DNA of 64,000 nucleotides from Agathobaculum desmolans ATCC 43058 (GCF_000701665.1 NZ_JNJN01000005.1:1-64000), one strand, 5' to 3'; shown: positions 49,910 to 58,725, numbered from the stretch's first letter. The notes: generated by a model not told the origin, from the sequence alone. A program made the numbers and translations.

Positions 49910-49946
49910 AACATCCCGTATGTTTCGGCATACGGGATGTTGTTTT
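49910..49946 (+). terminator. Terminator at the right end of the element
   Basis: AACATCCCGTATG-TTTCGG-CATACGGGATGTT then GTTTTA. Perfect 13-bp stem. Confidence 0.85.
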
Positions 49947-49979
49947 ACGTATGTGCGGAATTTTTTTCGCGGTGACCGC

Positions 49980-50008
49980 TTGCTTTTGCAGTGCAAGGGT
50001 GATATACT
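49980..50008 (+). promoter_or_regulatory. Promoter of the brnQ leader
   Basis: TTGCTT (49980-49985), 17-bp spacer, TATACT (50003-50008), leading into the T-box. Confidence 0.7.
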
Positions 50009-50017
50009 GAAAATATC

Positions 50018-50290
50018 AAATAAGAATAAATTCGTTGAACGGGAACAAGTAGCTGCGTCTGATTTTTTTAGAGAGATCGTGGTTGGTGAAAACGATCAGG
50101 TTGGCCGATTTGCGAAATCATCCCGGAGAAGCAAGCTGAACAAAAAAGTAGGTGCGCCGGAGTTAAGCCACGTTATCGGTGAGATGCATTGTTGGATGCA
50201 GAAGAGTGCCGGGTGTTGATCCGGAAACAAGGTGGTACCGCGGTTTTTTTAATCGTCCTTTCGTGGAAGGGGCGATTTTTTTGTTGCCTA
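50018..50290 (+). promoter_or_regulatory. T-box riboswitch, isoleucine-type, upstream of brnQ
   Basis: Stem I elements GGAACAAGTA (50042-50051, AGTA loop E), AGAGAGATCGTGGTTGGTGA and, on the 3' side, GCGAAATCATCC with a likely specifier codon ATC (50117-50119, isoleucine). The T-box consensus AAGGTGGTACCGCGG is at 50229-50243; its TGGT would pair with a discriminator A, as in tRNA-Ile. The terminator AATCGTCCTTT ... AAGGGGCGATTTTTTT follows (50251-50282). Uncharged tRNA would favour the antiterminator and switch on branched-chain amino-acid uptake. The 112-codon frame across 49881-50219 is spurious. Confidence 0.9.
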
Positions 50291-50366
50291 TTTCACAGAA
50301 CATGTTATTTTGGCACCCTGCGCCAACACACAGGGAAAAGATTGGAAAATGCAGGAGGAAGTTATC

Positions 50367-51701
50367 ATGCAGCTAAAGAAAGGTAAGCTTTTGTTGGTCA
50401 GCTTTATGCTGTTCTCACTCTTTTTTGGAGCAGGAAATCTGATTTTTCCGCCCTTTTTGGGGCAGAATGCCGGTGAGCAGATGCCGCTGGCACTGTTGGG
50501 CTTTCTGATCACCGCGGTTGTGCTCCCGGTGATGGGGGTCGTTGTGGTGGCGAAGTATAACGGTTTGGACCGCTTGGCCGGTAAGGTCAGCCCTAAGTTT
50601 GCCATGGTGTTTACCGTGCTGATCTATGTATCTATCGGCCCCGGACTGGGCATCCCGCGTGCAGCTTCGGTTCCGTTTGAAATGGCGATTGCGCCGTATC
50701 TGCCGGAGGGCGCATCGTTTTCGATGTTTATGCTGCTGTATTCGCTGGTGTTTTTCCTGATTGCCGGTTGGCTGGCACTGACACCGAACAAGCTGGTGGA
50801 CCGCATCGGCAAAGTGCTGACCCCCAGCTTGTTGACGCTGCTGACATTACTGTTTGTCAGCTTCCTGTTCGCGGGAGAAACCAAGGTAGCGCCGCCGCAG
50901 CCTGCTTATCAGAGCGGTGCGCTTGTCACAGGCTTTTTGGAAGGCTACAATACGATGGATGCTATTGCGGCGCTGAATTTTGGTTTGGTCATTGCAACCA
51001 CGCTGCGCACGTTACAGGTTAAAGAGAAAAAAGATGTGATGCGCTATACGATACGTGCCGGCGTGATCGCCGGCACGATCCTCTCGCTGATTTACGGGAT
51101 GCTGTCGTTCATGGGGATGCAAAGCTCTGCGGTCTATGAATTGCAGGACAACGGCGCGTGGACACTGCGCTGCATTGTGCACCAGATTTTCGGAGAGCCG
51201 GGGGCAGTGCTGCTGGCGGTGATCTTTACGCTGGCCTGCCTGACAACCTGTGTCGGCCTGATCACTTCGATCTCTCAGTATTTTGCAACCCTGCTGCCCA
51301 AGGTATCTTACCGCAAGCTGGCGCTTGGGATCACGGCATTCTCCTTCCTCGTTTGTAATCAGGGATTGAATACGATCCTGTCCATTTCGGTTCCGGTGCT
51401 GAACGCAGTGTATCCGGTTGCGATTGTATTGATTGTGATGGGACTGGCCGGCAAGTATCTGGAGGGGAATACGTTGGTATTCCCGTTGACAGCGGCTGCG
51501 GTTGCAGTGGTCAGCGTGGTATATGCGCTGGAACAGTTGAAGGTGCCGCTTGGGGTGGTTTCTGATATGTTCCATCTGCTTCCGTTCTATTCCTATGGCA
51601 TGGGGTGGGTCACGGTCGCGGTGGCGGCTGTGCTGGTCAGCCTGCTGGTTCAAAAGTGGATGCAGGCTGTTAAAAACCGCACGGAGGAGCCTTCGGTTTG
51701 A
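50367..51701 (+). CDS. brnQ: Branched-chain amino acid transport system carrier protein
   Basis: 444 residues, about 12 membrane helices. BrnQ signatures: LFSLFFGAGNLIFPPFLGQN near the N-terminus, then the helix after YVSIGPGLGIPRAASVPFEM, and EGYNTMDAIAALNFGLVI. Sodium-coupled import of leucine, isoleucine and valine. ATG 50367 has CAGGAGGAAG. Controlled by the isoleucine-type T-box directly upstream. Confidence 0.94.
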   Translation: MQLKKGKLLLVSFMLFSLFFGAGNLIFPPFLGQNAGEQMPLALLGFLITAVVLPVMGVVVVAKYNGLDRLAGKVSPKFAMVFTVLIYVSIGPGLGIPRAASVPFEMAIAPYLPEGASFSMFMLLYSLVFFLIAGWLALTPNKLVDRIGKVLTPSLLTLLTLLFVSFLFAGETKVAPPQPAYQSGALVTGFLEGYNTMDAIAALNFGLVIATTLRTLQVKEKKDVMRYTIRAGVIAGTILSLIYGMLSFMGMQSSAVYELQDNGAWTLRCIVHQIFGEPGAVLLAVIFTLACLTTCVGLITSISQYFATLLPKVSYRKLALGITAFSFLVCNQGLNTILSISVPVLNAVYPVAIVLIVMGLAGKYLEGNTLVFPLTAAAVAVVSVVYALEQLKVPLGVVSDMFHLLPFYSYGMGWVTVAVAAVLVSLLVQKWMQAVKNRTEEPSV

Positions 51702-51825
51702 TGAAAGAGTGGAATCCGGACATATGTCCGGATTCCTGTTTTGTTATGGAGCTGAAACTGGAAACGGCATACTTGTCATGTTATACTGTAGAAAAGTCAG
51801 AAGACAGTGGAAGGGAGGCATAACT

Positions 51826-52206
51826 GTGTTAAGAAAAACAGCAGCAGCGGGCATATTGTGCAGTGCTTTGCTGTTGACCGCGTGCGGGACAGCGGAGCAG
51901 GATGTGATGCAGCTCGGCATCCCTGCGGTAATAACCGAGAAGGATACGGAAAATCAAACAATACAGGTGCAGGATACGGAGGGACAGTCGCTGTTTGGTG
52001 AAAGCAGAAAGATCGATTGTGCCGGGGTACCGATTGTTTATTGCGATAATCGTACAGGACAAGTGCAGGGATTGGAATTTGTGGATTTACAGGTAGGTGA
52101 TGAACTGCTTTTGGGGATTTACCAGCCGCACCTTGCCGAGCTTTCAGACGAGGCGTGTTCGGTTCAGGTGGAGCAAATCCAGCTTGTCACCCAGAGAGTG
52201 GAATAG
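51826..52206 (+). CDS. Small lipoprotein of unknown function
   Basis: 126 residues from GTG 51826 (GGGAGG seven bases upstream). Signal peptide KTAAAGILCSALLLTAC with lipobox LTAC, so anchored outside the membrane. The mature part has a beta-rich character (TIQVQDTEGQSLFGESRKID, VYCDNRTGQVQGLEFVDLQV) and a QVGDELLL turn, possibly a small OB/SH3-like domain. Not recognised as a named family. A TATACT at about 51782 may be its promoter. Confidence 0.7.
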   Translation: MLRKTAAAGILCSALLLTACGTAEQDVMQLGIPAVITEKDTENQTIQVQDTEGQSLFGESRKIDCAGVPIVYCDNRTGQVQGLEFVDLQVGDELLLGIYQPHLAELSDEACSVQVEQIQLVTQRVE

Positions 52207-52277
52207 GCGTGGGATAGCACCGGCTGTTCCACGAGAGATGTGTCCGGAATGTTGCATGATGCACACGGTACGGGGCC

Positions 52278-52901
52278 GTGATTCGTCAGAAACCGCAGAT
52301 CGGCTGTGATACAATACAGTTCCGCGAGCCGTTTGGGGAGGATGTGCCGGACGGACGTGCGGATGATATCCTGATGATGGAGGTGCCCGATACGGACACA
52401 GCAATCGGAACAACGACCGGGCGCGGGAACAGCCGCGCCGACCATAAGGCAGTGCCGGTCCGCTGCCGGGTGCAGATGGCAGACGGCAGGATGGCCGTCC
52501 TGTATGCGCTGGACACCGGCGAAGCCCCTGCACGAAACAAGGATCAGCTCACATCGGTCAGCACGGAGCTGGTGCTTAACAGCGCGGCGGTGCGGATGGG
52601 GGAATATGGTACCGTGCGTGAGCTGGCAGAAAGCGAATTATATCACTGGGCGGATGCGAATGAATTTCATTTGATCCAGTATACCCGCCCGCTGCGCTTG
52701 TGCAGCACACGGTATGCTGTGCATCTGCGTTTGGAAAATGACCGGATCGGTATGGAGCAGCTGGTGATTTATACGGATCTGGGTGATGGATTGGCGCGGG
52801 TGGATCGTCTGTGGCGTGCGGTGGCAGATGTGCATACCGATCACGGTTCCACCGTATTTGATGAAACAGCAGCGGAAATGGTTTCCGGGCACACCCTGTA
52901 A
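52278..52901 (+). CDS. Hypothetical protein
   Basis: 207 residues from a GTG at 52278 that lacks a clear ribosome-binding site; the true start may be internal, such as ATG 52371-52375 region. Soluble and acidic with no signal peptide. I see no motif I can name: LYALDTGEAPARNKDQL, LYHWADANEFHLIQYTRPLR, VHLRLENDRIGMEQLVIYTD. The end of the frame, a terminator and normal codon use support that it is coding. Confidence 0.5.
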   Translation: MIRQKPQIGCDTIQFREPFGEDVPDGRADDILMMEVPDTDTAIGTTTGRGNSRADHKAVPVRCRVQMADGRMAVLYALDTGEAPARNKDQLTSVSTELVLNSAAVRMGEYGTVRELAESELYHWADANEFHLIQYTRPLRLCSTRYAVHLRLENDRIGMEQLVIYTDLGDGLARVDRLWRAVADVHTDHGSTVFDETAAEMVSGHTL

Positions 52902-52925
52902 GCGGTGCGTCCGGGAACGGCAAAA

Positions 52926-52993
52926 GGCATCCCTGCCCATGGCTGGCGCAGTCGGAACGGCTGCGGCAGCCGGGTGCAGGGATGTTTTTTTGT
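52926..52993 (+). terminator. Terminator after the hypothetical protein
   Basis: GGCATCCCTGC ... GCAGGGATG followed by TTTTTTT, with an inner stem-loop of about 40 bases rich in GGCTGC/GCAGCC. Confidence 0.7.
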
Positions 52994-53128
52994 TCGTGAT
53001 GGTTTCCGGTATCCATGTTGCAAAACAAGCGGAAAACCGGTATGATAGAAATGACCATAGATGGGTGCATGAAACCGGGATTTGGTCAAAACAGTGCGGC
53101 ATGACTGCGGTAAGGCGGGTGAAGCGGA

Positions 53129-53692
53129 ATGAAGGTCATTTGCTGCGGCGATTCCAATACCTATGGGTATGATCCGCGCTCCTATATAGGCGGGCGCTAC
53201 CCTGTGGAAAGCCGGTGGGTGGATCTGCTGCGGGAGAAAACTGGCTGGCAGATCGAAAATCAGGGCGAGAACGGGAGAATGATCCCGCGTTTTCCGCTGA
53301 CCGTTCCGGAAGATACCGGTTTGCTTGTGGTGATGCTGGGCACCAATGACCTGCTGCAATACGGTTCTCCGGTGCAGGCGGCAGAGCGCATGGAAAAATT
53401 TCTGGCAGGCATTGCTCTTGCGCGGCAGCGCATCCTGCTGATCGCTCCGCCGCCCCTGCAGTTGGGGGAATGGGTGCCGTCGGGCTTGCTGGTGGAGGCA
53501 TCGCAGAAGCTGGCTGTACGATACCGGTCGGTTGCAGCGCGGTTGGGTGCTCGTTTTGCGGATGCGGGCGAATGGAAGGTCGCGCTATCGTATGACGGAG
53601 TGCATTTTACGGCACAGGGGCACCGGACATTTGCGCAGGGATTATATGATCAACTGGAAAAGGAGAAGCTGCTATGCTGGAAACAGGAATGA
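53129..53692 (+). CDS. SGNH/GDSL hydrolase
   Basis: 187 residues. Blocks I, III and V are intact: CCGDSNTYGYDP with the nucleophilic serine at about residue 9, LGTNDLL, and SYDGVHFTAQG with the catalytic Asp/His. An esterase of unknown substrate, no signal peptide, so cytosolic. Block II glycine and block III asparagine are present. ATG 53129 follows GCGGA. Its 3' end overlaps the Bcp gene by 19 bp. Confidence 0.88.
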   Translation: MKVICCGDSNTYGYDPRSYIGGRYPVESRWVDLLREKTGWQIENQGENGRMIPRFPLTVPEDTGLLVVMLGTNDLLQYGSPVQAAERMEKFLAGIALARQRILLIAPPPLQLGEWVPSGLLVEASQKLAVRYRSVAARLGARFADAGEWKVALSYDGVHFTAQGHRTFAQGLYDQLEKEKLLCWKQE

Positions 53693-54138
53693 AGGCGCCG
53701 GTATTTACATTGCCGGATCAGGAAGGGAAAATGGTTTGTTTATCGGATTTTGCGGGCAAAAAGGTCGTGCTTTACTTCTATCCGAGGGACAACACACCCG
53801 GCTGTACACGTCAGGCCTGCGCTTTTGCGGGCGCATATGAGGAATTTGCCAAGCGGGATGTGGTGGTGATCGGCATCAGCAAGGATTCTGTGGCATCGCA
53901 TCTGAAGTTTGCGGCCAAGCATGCGCTCCCCTTTGTTTTGTTGTCTGATCCGGAGCTGCAGGCAATTCAGGCTTACGGCGTCTGGCAGGAGAAAAAGCTG
54001 TACGGTAAGGTCAGTATGGGTGTGGTTCGTACCACTTTTGTGATCGACGAGCAGGGATGTATCGAAAAAATCATGCCGAAGGTTAAGCCGGATACCAATG
54101 CTGCTGAGATCCTCGCATACCTTGCGGGGGAAGCGTGA
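53674..54138 (+). CDS. bcp: Thioredoxin-dependent peroxiredoxin (Bcp/PrxQ)
   Basis: 154 residues. Peroxidatic Cys44 in PRDNTPGCTRQAC and a resolving Cys49 five residues later, the PrxQ pattern; N-terminal GMKAPVFTLPDQEGK is typical. Reduces hydrogen peroxide and lipid peroxides. ATG 53674 lies inside the end of the SGNH gene; the next gene, YaaA, is also a peroxide-stress protein. Confidence 0.95.
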   Translation: MLETGMKAPVFTLPDQEGKMVCLSDFAGKKVVLYFYPRDNTPGCTRQACAFAGAYEEFAKRDVVVIGISKDSVASHLKFAAKHALPFVLLSDPELQAIQAYGVWQEKKLYGKVSMGVVRTTFVIDEQGCIEKIMPKVKPDTNAAEILAYLAGEA

Positions 54139-54172
54139 CGAAGGAGCCTTTGGGAAAAGTGAGGTGACAAAC

Positions 54173-54934
54173 GTGCGGATCATCATATCTCCGGCCAAAA
54201 AGATGCGGGAGGATACGGACAGCTTGGCGTGGCGGGATCTGCCGGCCTTTTTGCCGCAGACGGAAGTGCTGCTCAGCACGCTGCGTGCGTTGTCCGATGC
54301 GGAGCTGGCTGCACTTTGGAAGTGCAGTGAGTCGCTTGCCGTTTTGAATGCCGAGCGGGTGCGGACGATGGATCTGCGGGCACGGCTGACGCCGGCAATC
54401 CTTGCTTATGAAGGTATCCAGTACCAGTATATGAGCCCGGGCGTTTTTACCGACCGGGAGTTTGATTATGTGCAGGAGCACCTGCGGATCCTTTCCGGAT
54501 TTTATGGGCTGCTGCGTCCATTTGATGGTGTAACGCCGTACCGGCTGGAAATGCAGGCGAAGCTGCATGTGGGCGAAAGCAAGGACCTGTACGCCTATTG
54601 GGGCGAGCGGCTGGCGGCTGCGCTGTGTGCGCAGAGCGATTGTTTGATCAATCTGGCATCCAAGGAATACAGTGTGTGCGTATCACGTTACCTGCCCCCA
54701 TCCGTGCGTATGATCACCTGTGTGTTCGGTGAGGAGAAAAACGGGAAAATCGTGGAGCGGGCGACCATGTGCAAGATGGCGCGCGGGGAAATGGTGCGCT
54801 TTCTGGCGGAGCATCAGGTGACGGAACCGGAGCAGATGAAGGAGTTTGACCGCTTGGCGCACCGGTTTGACCCGGTGCGTTCGGATGACAGCACGTATGT
54901 GTTTGTGCGTCCGGGAAAAGGGGTGCATACATGA
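54173..54934 (+). CDS. yaaA: YaaA family peroxide-stress protein
   Basis: 253 residues from GTG 54173 with GAGGTG upstream; the longer ATG frame from 54098 overlaps bcp. The family start VRIIISPAKKM, then FYGLLRPFDGVTPYRLEM (binding core), LINLASKEYS and CKMARGEMVRFL. YaaA lowers free iron and limits DNA damage under peroxide stress. The bcp-yaaA order therefore makes a small oxidative-stress cluster. Confidence 0.95.
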   Translation: MRIIISPAKKMREDTDSLAWRDLPAFLPQTEVLLSTLRALSDAELAALWKCSESLAVLNAERVRTMDLRARLTPAILAYEGIQYQYMSPGVFTDREFDYVQEHLRILSGFYGLLRPFDGVTPYRLEMQAKLHVGESKDLYAYWGERLAAALCAQSDCLINLASKEYSVCVSRYLPPSVRMITCVFGEEKNGKIVERATMCKMARGEMVRFLAEHQVTEPEQMKEFDRLAHRFDPVRSDDSTYVFVRPGKGVHT

Positions 54935-55015
54935 TTGCATATATTTCTGTGGAAATAATGTGGCAGGATGATGCGATGCGGGCGCATGAGTAAACGATAG
55001 GACAGTAGTTGAAAC

Positions 55016-55062
55016 AAAAGAGGGCTTATCCGCCGGATGACACCGGGGATAAGCCCTTTTGT
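55016..55062. terminator. Bidirectional terminator between yaaA and ilvA
   Basis: AAAGAGGGCTTATCC ... GGATAAGCCCTTTT, perfect arms of about 12 bp with A tract and T tract, between convergent genes. Confidence 0.85.
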
Positions 55063-55085
55063 TTAGAATAACAGGATGTATGACA

Positions 55086-56297
55086 TCAGATTTGCGATGA
55101 GAATACCTGATAGCCGCTGCGTGCCAGTTCATCCAGCAGGCGTTTGGCATGCTCAACACCGCCGACCTCGCAGACCACCTGAATGATCGCTTCCCCGATA
55201 TCCAGATCGGCCTGCACGCGGTCGTGCTGGAAGCGGATGATGTTGGCGTTCTGCTCTGCAACCAGATGGGCGAAGTGCTCAAGCGCACCGGGTGCATCCG
55301 GCATGATGGTAGAGAATTTCAAATGGCGGCAGCGGGTCACAAGCCCCTTTTCCACGATCTTATGGATAAAGGATACATCGATATTGCCGCCGGACAAAAC
55401 GCAGACGACCTTTTTGCCGGTCACATCCACCTTGTTGTTCAGGACGGCTGCCAGTGATGCGGCGCCCGAGGTTTCCACGACCTGCTTGCAGCGTTCGAGC
55501 AGGAGCAGAACAGCAGAGGAAATTTCGTCATCCGACACGGTAACAACGCGGTCCACGTACTGCTGGATATAATGGAAGGTGTTCTGACCGGGCGTTTTGA
55601 CTGCGATGCCGTCCGCAATGGTGCGGACGGAGTCCGCCGGGGTGAGCACGCCTGCGCGGAAGGAATTGGCGATGGCAGGCGCCCCTTCCGCCTGCACACC
55701 GATGATCTGGATGCGGGGATTGATCTGCTTGGCGCAGGCTGCAATGCCTGAAATCAGGCCGCCGCCGCCGGCCGGTACAAAAATCATATCAACAAAGGGA
55801 AGGTCACGCAGGATCTCGAGCGCGATCGTCCCCTGACCCGCCATAACATCCTCATCATCAAACGGATGGATGAATTCCGCACCGGTCTCTTCACAGATCT
55901 CGCAGGCACGGGCATAGGCTTCATCATAAATGTTGCCGGCCAGCACGACCTCTGCGCCGTAACCCTGTGTGGCAGAAACTTTGGCGATCGGTGTAGAGCG
56001 CGGCATAACAATGGTGGACTTGACACCCACGGAGCTGGCGGCAAATGCAACGCCCTGCGCGTGGTTGCCGGCAGAAGAAGCCACTACCGCGTGCAGATTG
56101 CCTTCTGCATAGCGTTTCATAATTTTGTTGTATGCTCCGCGCACCTTAAACGAGCCGGTTTTCTGCTGGTTCTCGTACTTGAGGTAAACCTCTGCGCCGG
56201 TCATGGCGGAAAACGTGCAGGAGGTGGACAGCGGGATGTTGTGGATGACGTTTTTCAGGCGGCCGGCCGCCGCTTCAAAATCCTTTAATTCTAACAT
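55086..56297 (-). CDS. ilvA: Threonine ammonia-lyase with C-terminal ACT domain
   Basis: 403 residues from ATG 56297. PLP-lysine in QQKTGSFKVRGAYNKI, SAGNHAQGVAF, VPAGGGGLISGIAA (phosphate loop). The C-terminal region (residues about 325-403) is a single ACT-like domain reading FSTIMPDAPGALEHFAHLVA, the length seen in the short biosynthetic/catabolic type. Deaminates threonine to 2-oxobutanoate, for isoleucine or for fermentation to propionate/propanol. The longer upstream frame from 56420 is unlikely. Divergent from the DivIVA-like gene. Confidence 0.9.
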   Translation of the reverse strand: MLELKDFEAAAGRLKNVIHNIPLSTSCTFSAMTGAEVYLKYENQQKTGSFKVRGAYNKIMKRYAEGNLHAVVASSAGNHAQGVAFAASSVGVKSTIVMPRSTPIAKVSATQGYGAEVVLAGNIYDEAYARACEICEETGAEFIHPFDDEDVMAGQGTIALEILRDLPFVDMIFVPAGGGGLISGIAACAKQINPRIQIIGVQAEGAPAIANSFRAGVLTPADSVRTIADGIAVKTPGQNTFHYIQQYVDRVVTVSDDEISSAVLLLLERCKQVVETSGAASLAAVLNNKVDVTGKKVVCVLSGGNIDVSFIHKIVEKGLVTRCRHLKFSTIMPDAPGALEHFAHLVAEQNANIIRFQHDRVQADLDIGEAIIQVVCEVGGVEHAKRLLDELARSGYQVFSSQI

Positions 56298-56406
56298 GAT
56301 CGATTTCCCCGGTTTCTTGTGATAGATATCAGTATCATAGCACCAAAATATCATGATTGCAAGATAAAATGCGGCAAAGGCGTGCCGCGGCGAGACGGAT
56401 TTTCTG

Positions 56407-56435
56407 TTGCTATCCGGCAAGGGGTTTGCTATACT
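56407..56435 (+). promoter_or_regulatory. Promoter of the DivIVA-like gene
   Basis: TTGCTA (56407-56412), 17-bp spacer, TATACT (56430-56435), 40 bp before the gene. Confidence 0.65.
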
Positions 56436-56474
56436 GTAAATAAACAGATATCAAAAAATGGAGGATCATTCCGG

Positions 56475-57227
56475 ATGGACGAGCAGACGAGAGGCTTCCG
56501 CAGCGCTTTTTTCGGCGGATTTAAGCGTGAGGATGTGCTGCAATATATAGAACAGACAGACAGTAAATATTATTCCGAAACCGAAGAGCTGCGCCGTCAG
56601 CTGACCGAGGCACAAACGGCGATGAGTGAGCTGCGCACGCAGAATGAAACGCTGACCGAGAAAAATGCCGAACTGCTCGAGCGTCTCGGGCAGATGACGC
56701 TGGATACCGATAAGATCCGCGCGCAGCTCGACCGGATCGAGCAGGGATTCTCCCTCCAGACAACCGAGATCGAAGCACAGAACGAACGGGCAGAGGCGCT
56801 GGCGGCGGAGAATGACCGCCTGCGTGAGGAAAATGCCAAGCTGGCGGATAAGTGCGGCGAATATGATGCCTCTAAAGATAAAATTGCGGAGATGGAGCTG
56901 TCTGCTTACCGGCGGGCTAAGCAAATCGATGAAGACGCGCGGGTCGAACTGCAAAAGCTGCGCCGCCAGTCGCAGGAGATGATTGAGCAGGTCAAACGGC
57001 AGTTGGATGCCGCTAAGGAGAATTACCGCACAGTACTGACGCGCAGCCAGCAGGAATCGGCGGAGATGGCACGCAAAGCAGGCGAAGTGCTGGGGGAGAT
57101 CGACCGGATCTCGGCGGCGCTGGGAAAACCAAAAAACGAATCGGCAAAAGCTGCACAGGAACCGGATAAGGCCAAGAACGGCCTGCGGGATGTGCTTAAT
57201 AATCTGCGGCCGAAAGCGGAGGAATAA
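56475..57227 (+). CDS. DivIVA-like coiled-coil protein
   Basis: 250 residues from ATG 56475. The first 30 residues (RSAFFGGFKREDVLQYIEQT) resemble the membrane-curvature-binding start of DivIVA proteins, but are shorter. Residues 40-150 form a long coiled coil rich in Glu, Gln, Arg and Leu, and a second coiled coil follows to about 215. A low-complexity acidic/basic tail ends in NNLRPKAEE. Likely a division- or pole-associated scaffold. GGAGG is 10 bases upstream. Followed 6 bp later by the fumarase beta gene. Confidence 0.75.
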   Translation: MDEQTRGFRSAFFGGFKREDVLQYIEQTDSKYYSETEELRRQLTEAQTAMSELRTQNETLTEKNAELLERLGQMTLDTDKIRAQLDRIEQGFSLQTTEIEAQNERAEALAAENDRLREENAKLADKCGEYDASKDKIAEMELSAYRRAKQIDEDARVELQKLRRQSQEMIEQVKRQLDAAKENYRTVLTRSQQESAEMARKAGEVLGEIDRISAALGKPKNESAKAAQEPDKAKNGLRDVLNNLRPKAEE

Positions 57228-57232
57228 GCGAT

Positions 57233-57784
57233 ATGGCACATTATGATCTGACGACCGACCAATTGGCGGAAATGGCGTGCAGGCTGCGCGCGGGCGATAC
57301 GGTATCGCTGACCGGTACGGTGTACACGGCGCGGGATGCTGCACATAAGCGGATTGTTGCGGCGATGGATGCAGGAGAGCAGCTTCCGTTCGAGCTGCGG
57401 GGAGCGGCAATTTACTATGCCGGTCCAACGCCGGCTAAGCCCGGTCAGGTAATTGGTTCGGTCGGGCCGACTACATCGGGGCGGATGGATCCGTTCGCTC
57501 CGCGTCTGCTGGATGCGGGTCTGTGCTGCATGATCGGTAAAGGTGTGCGCAGTGAGCCGGTGCAGCAGGCGATGGCGCGAAACGGCGCGGTGTATATGGT
57601 TGCAATCGGCGGCGCGGGTGCGGCCAAGGCGGCATCCATCAAAAAGGTCGAAGTGATCGCCTATGATGAGTTGGGCTGCGAATCGGTCAAGCGGCTGACG
57701 GTTGAAAATTTCAGTGCGATCGTATCGCAGGACTGTGTCGGCGGCAACCTGTATACGCAGGGTGTGGAACAATATAAAAGGTAA
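57233..57784 (+). CDS. Class I fumarase beta subunit-like protein (Fe-S hydro-lyase)
   Basis: 183 residues. Fe-S type hydro-lyase C-terminal domain: GDTVSLTGTVYTARDAAHKR, YYAGPTPAKPGQVIGSVGPT with TTSGRMD, GKG then VYMVAIGGAGA. In two-subunit class I fumarases and tartrate dehydratases this beta chain forms part of the active site, while the alpha chain carries the iron-sulfur cluster. No alpha gene is beside it; upstream is the DivIVA-like gene. It may pair with an alpha chain encoded elsewhere. Could equally be a tartrate dehydratase beta. Confidence 0.82.
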   Translation: MAHYDLTTDQLAEMACRLRAGDTVSLTGTVYTARDAAHKRIVAAMDAGEQLPFELRGAAIYYAGPTPAKPGQVIGSVGPTTSGRMDPFAPRLLDAGLCCMIGKGVRSEPVQQAMARNGAVYMVAIGGAGAAKAASIKKVEVIAYDELGCESVKRLTVENFSAIVSQDCVGGNLYTQGVEQYKR

Positions 57785-57863
57785 GGCGGTTCTGGGATCT
57801 GGTTCATACCACCCCCTCTTAGGGCATATGCTTTTCTGAAAGCAGCCTGAAGGGGGGATTTTT

Positions 57864-58721
57864 TTGCCATTAGGGTTTCGCAAGGTTGCACTGCAGGCCG
57901 TTGGCACGGTGCTGGTGCTGTGCGGGCTGATCGTTTGGCTGGATCACGGCGCGGCACAGCCGGTGTGGGAAGAACAGGAGACGGTGGAGCTGCCCATCCT
58001 GATGTATCACAGTATTTTGAAGGACAGTGCCCGGCAGGGGAAATATGTGGTTTCCCCTACGGTGCTGGCAGCGGATCTGGATGCGCTGCAGCAGCGCGGA
58101 TACCGGACGGTCACCGTGTCGGATCTGCTGGCGTTTGTGCAGCAGGGTGCACCGCTGCCGGAAAAACCCGTGATGATCACCTTTGATGACGGGTATTACA
58201 ACAACTATGTTTACGCCTATCCGCTGCTGCAGCAGCGGGGGATGCGGGCAGTGGTGTCAATCATCGGTGCACAGACCGATCTGTATACGCAGAACGGTAC
58301 GGAAAATGCGTATTGGTCGCATTTGCGGCTGGACCGGCTGTGCGAAATGCAGGATGTGTTTGAAGTGCAGAATCATTCGTGGAACCTGCATGAATACGGG
58401 GCGCGGCGGGGGTGTCTGCGCCGCCAGGATGAATCGGAAGAGACGTATGGGGATATACTGCGCGAGGACACCGCGCAGACCCAGCGGCTTCTGTCGGAAG
58501 CCAGATTGCCGGTACCGCAGTGCTACACCTATCCCTTCGGAGCATGCTCAGCAGAGAGTGAACAGATCCTGCAGGAGATGGGATTTGCCTGTACGCTGGG
58601 CTGCGAGGAGAAAATCAATACGGTAACACGCGATCCCGCCTGTCTGTATCAGATGGGACGGTTTAACCGCGCGGCAGGAGAGGGCACGGAAATATTTTTG
58701 AATCGGGTGTTGGAGGGATAG
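57864..58721 (+). CDS. Polysaccharide deacetylase
   Basis: 285 residues with a TTG start at 57864 (AGGGGGGA upstream). An N-terminal membrane helix (ALQAVGTVLVLCGLIVWLDH) exports or anchors it. NodB motifs: ILMYHSIL, ITFDDGYYNN (metal Asp), VQNHSWNLHEYG (His-x4-His-like) and CYTYPFGACS. Removes acetyl groups from N-acetylglucosamine in cell-wall polymers; the variant is close to the PdaA/spore-like family, but its target is not fixed. Followed 4 bp later by ylmC, so possibly a sporulation transcript. Confidence 0.85.
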   Translation: MPLGFRKVALQAVGTVLVLCGLIVWLDHGAAQPVWEEQETVELPILMYHSILKDSARQGKYVVSPTVLAADLDALQQRGYRTVTVSDLLAFVQQGAPLPEKPVMITFDDGYYNNYVYAYPLLQQRGMRAVVSIIGAQTDLYTQNGTENAYWSHLRLDRLCEMQDVFEVQNHSWNLHEYGARRGCLRRQDESEETYGDILREDTAQTQRLLSEARLPVPQCYTYPFGACSAESEQILQEMGFACTLGCEEKINTVTRDPACLYQMGRFNRAAGEGTEIFLNRVLEG

Positions 58722-58725
58722 CGGA

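Larger units (their letters stand above)
39476..49942. mobile_element. Decayed integrative element next to tRNA-Leu
   Basis: About 10.4 kb between tRNA-Leu and the brnQ T-box leader. Evidence for an element: tandem ArdA-like genes, three serine-recombinase-family frames, KilA-N and other cargo, hairpin-rich non-coding ends and 1-4-bp gene overlaps unlike the flanks. Evidence for decay: no relaxase, coupling ATPase, type IV secretion or replication gene, and a chimeric ORF at an internal deletion. Ends are approximate. ATAGATGCCA (39494, 39571) near the left end recurs as its complement TGGCATCTAT (49882-49891) near the right end, but I could not define a clean att core. Confidence 0.8.

Noticed and set aside
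49881-50219. Frames across the brnQ leader
   Set aside because: They cover the T-box RNA structure, which explains the sequence better.
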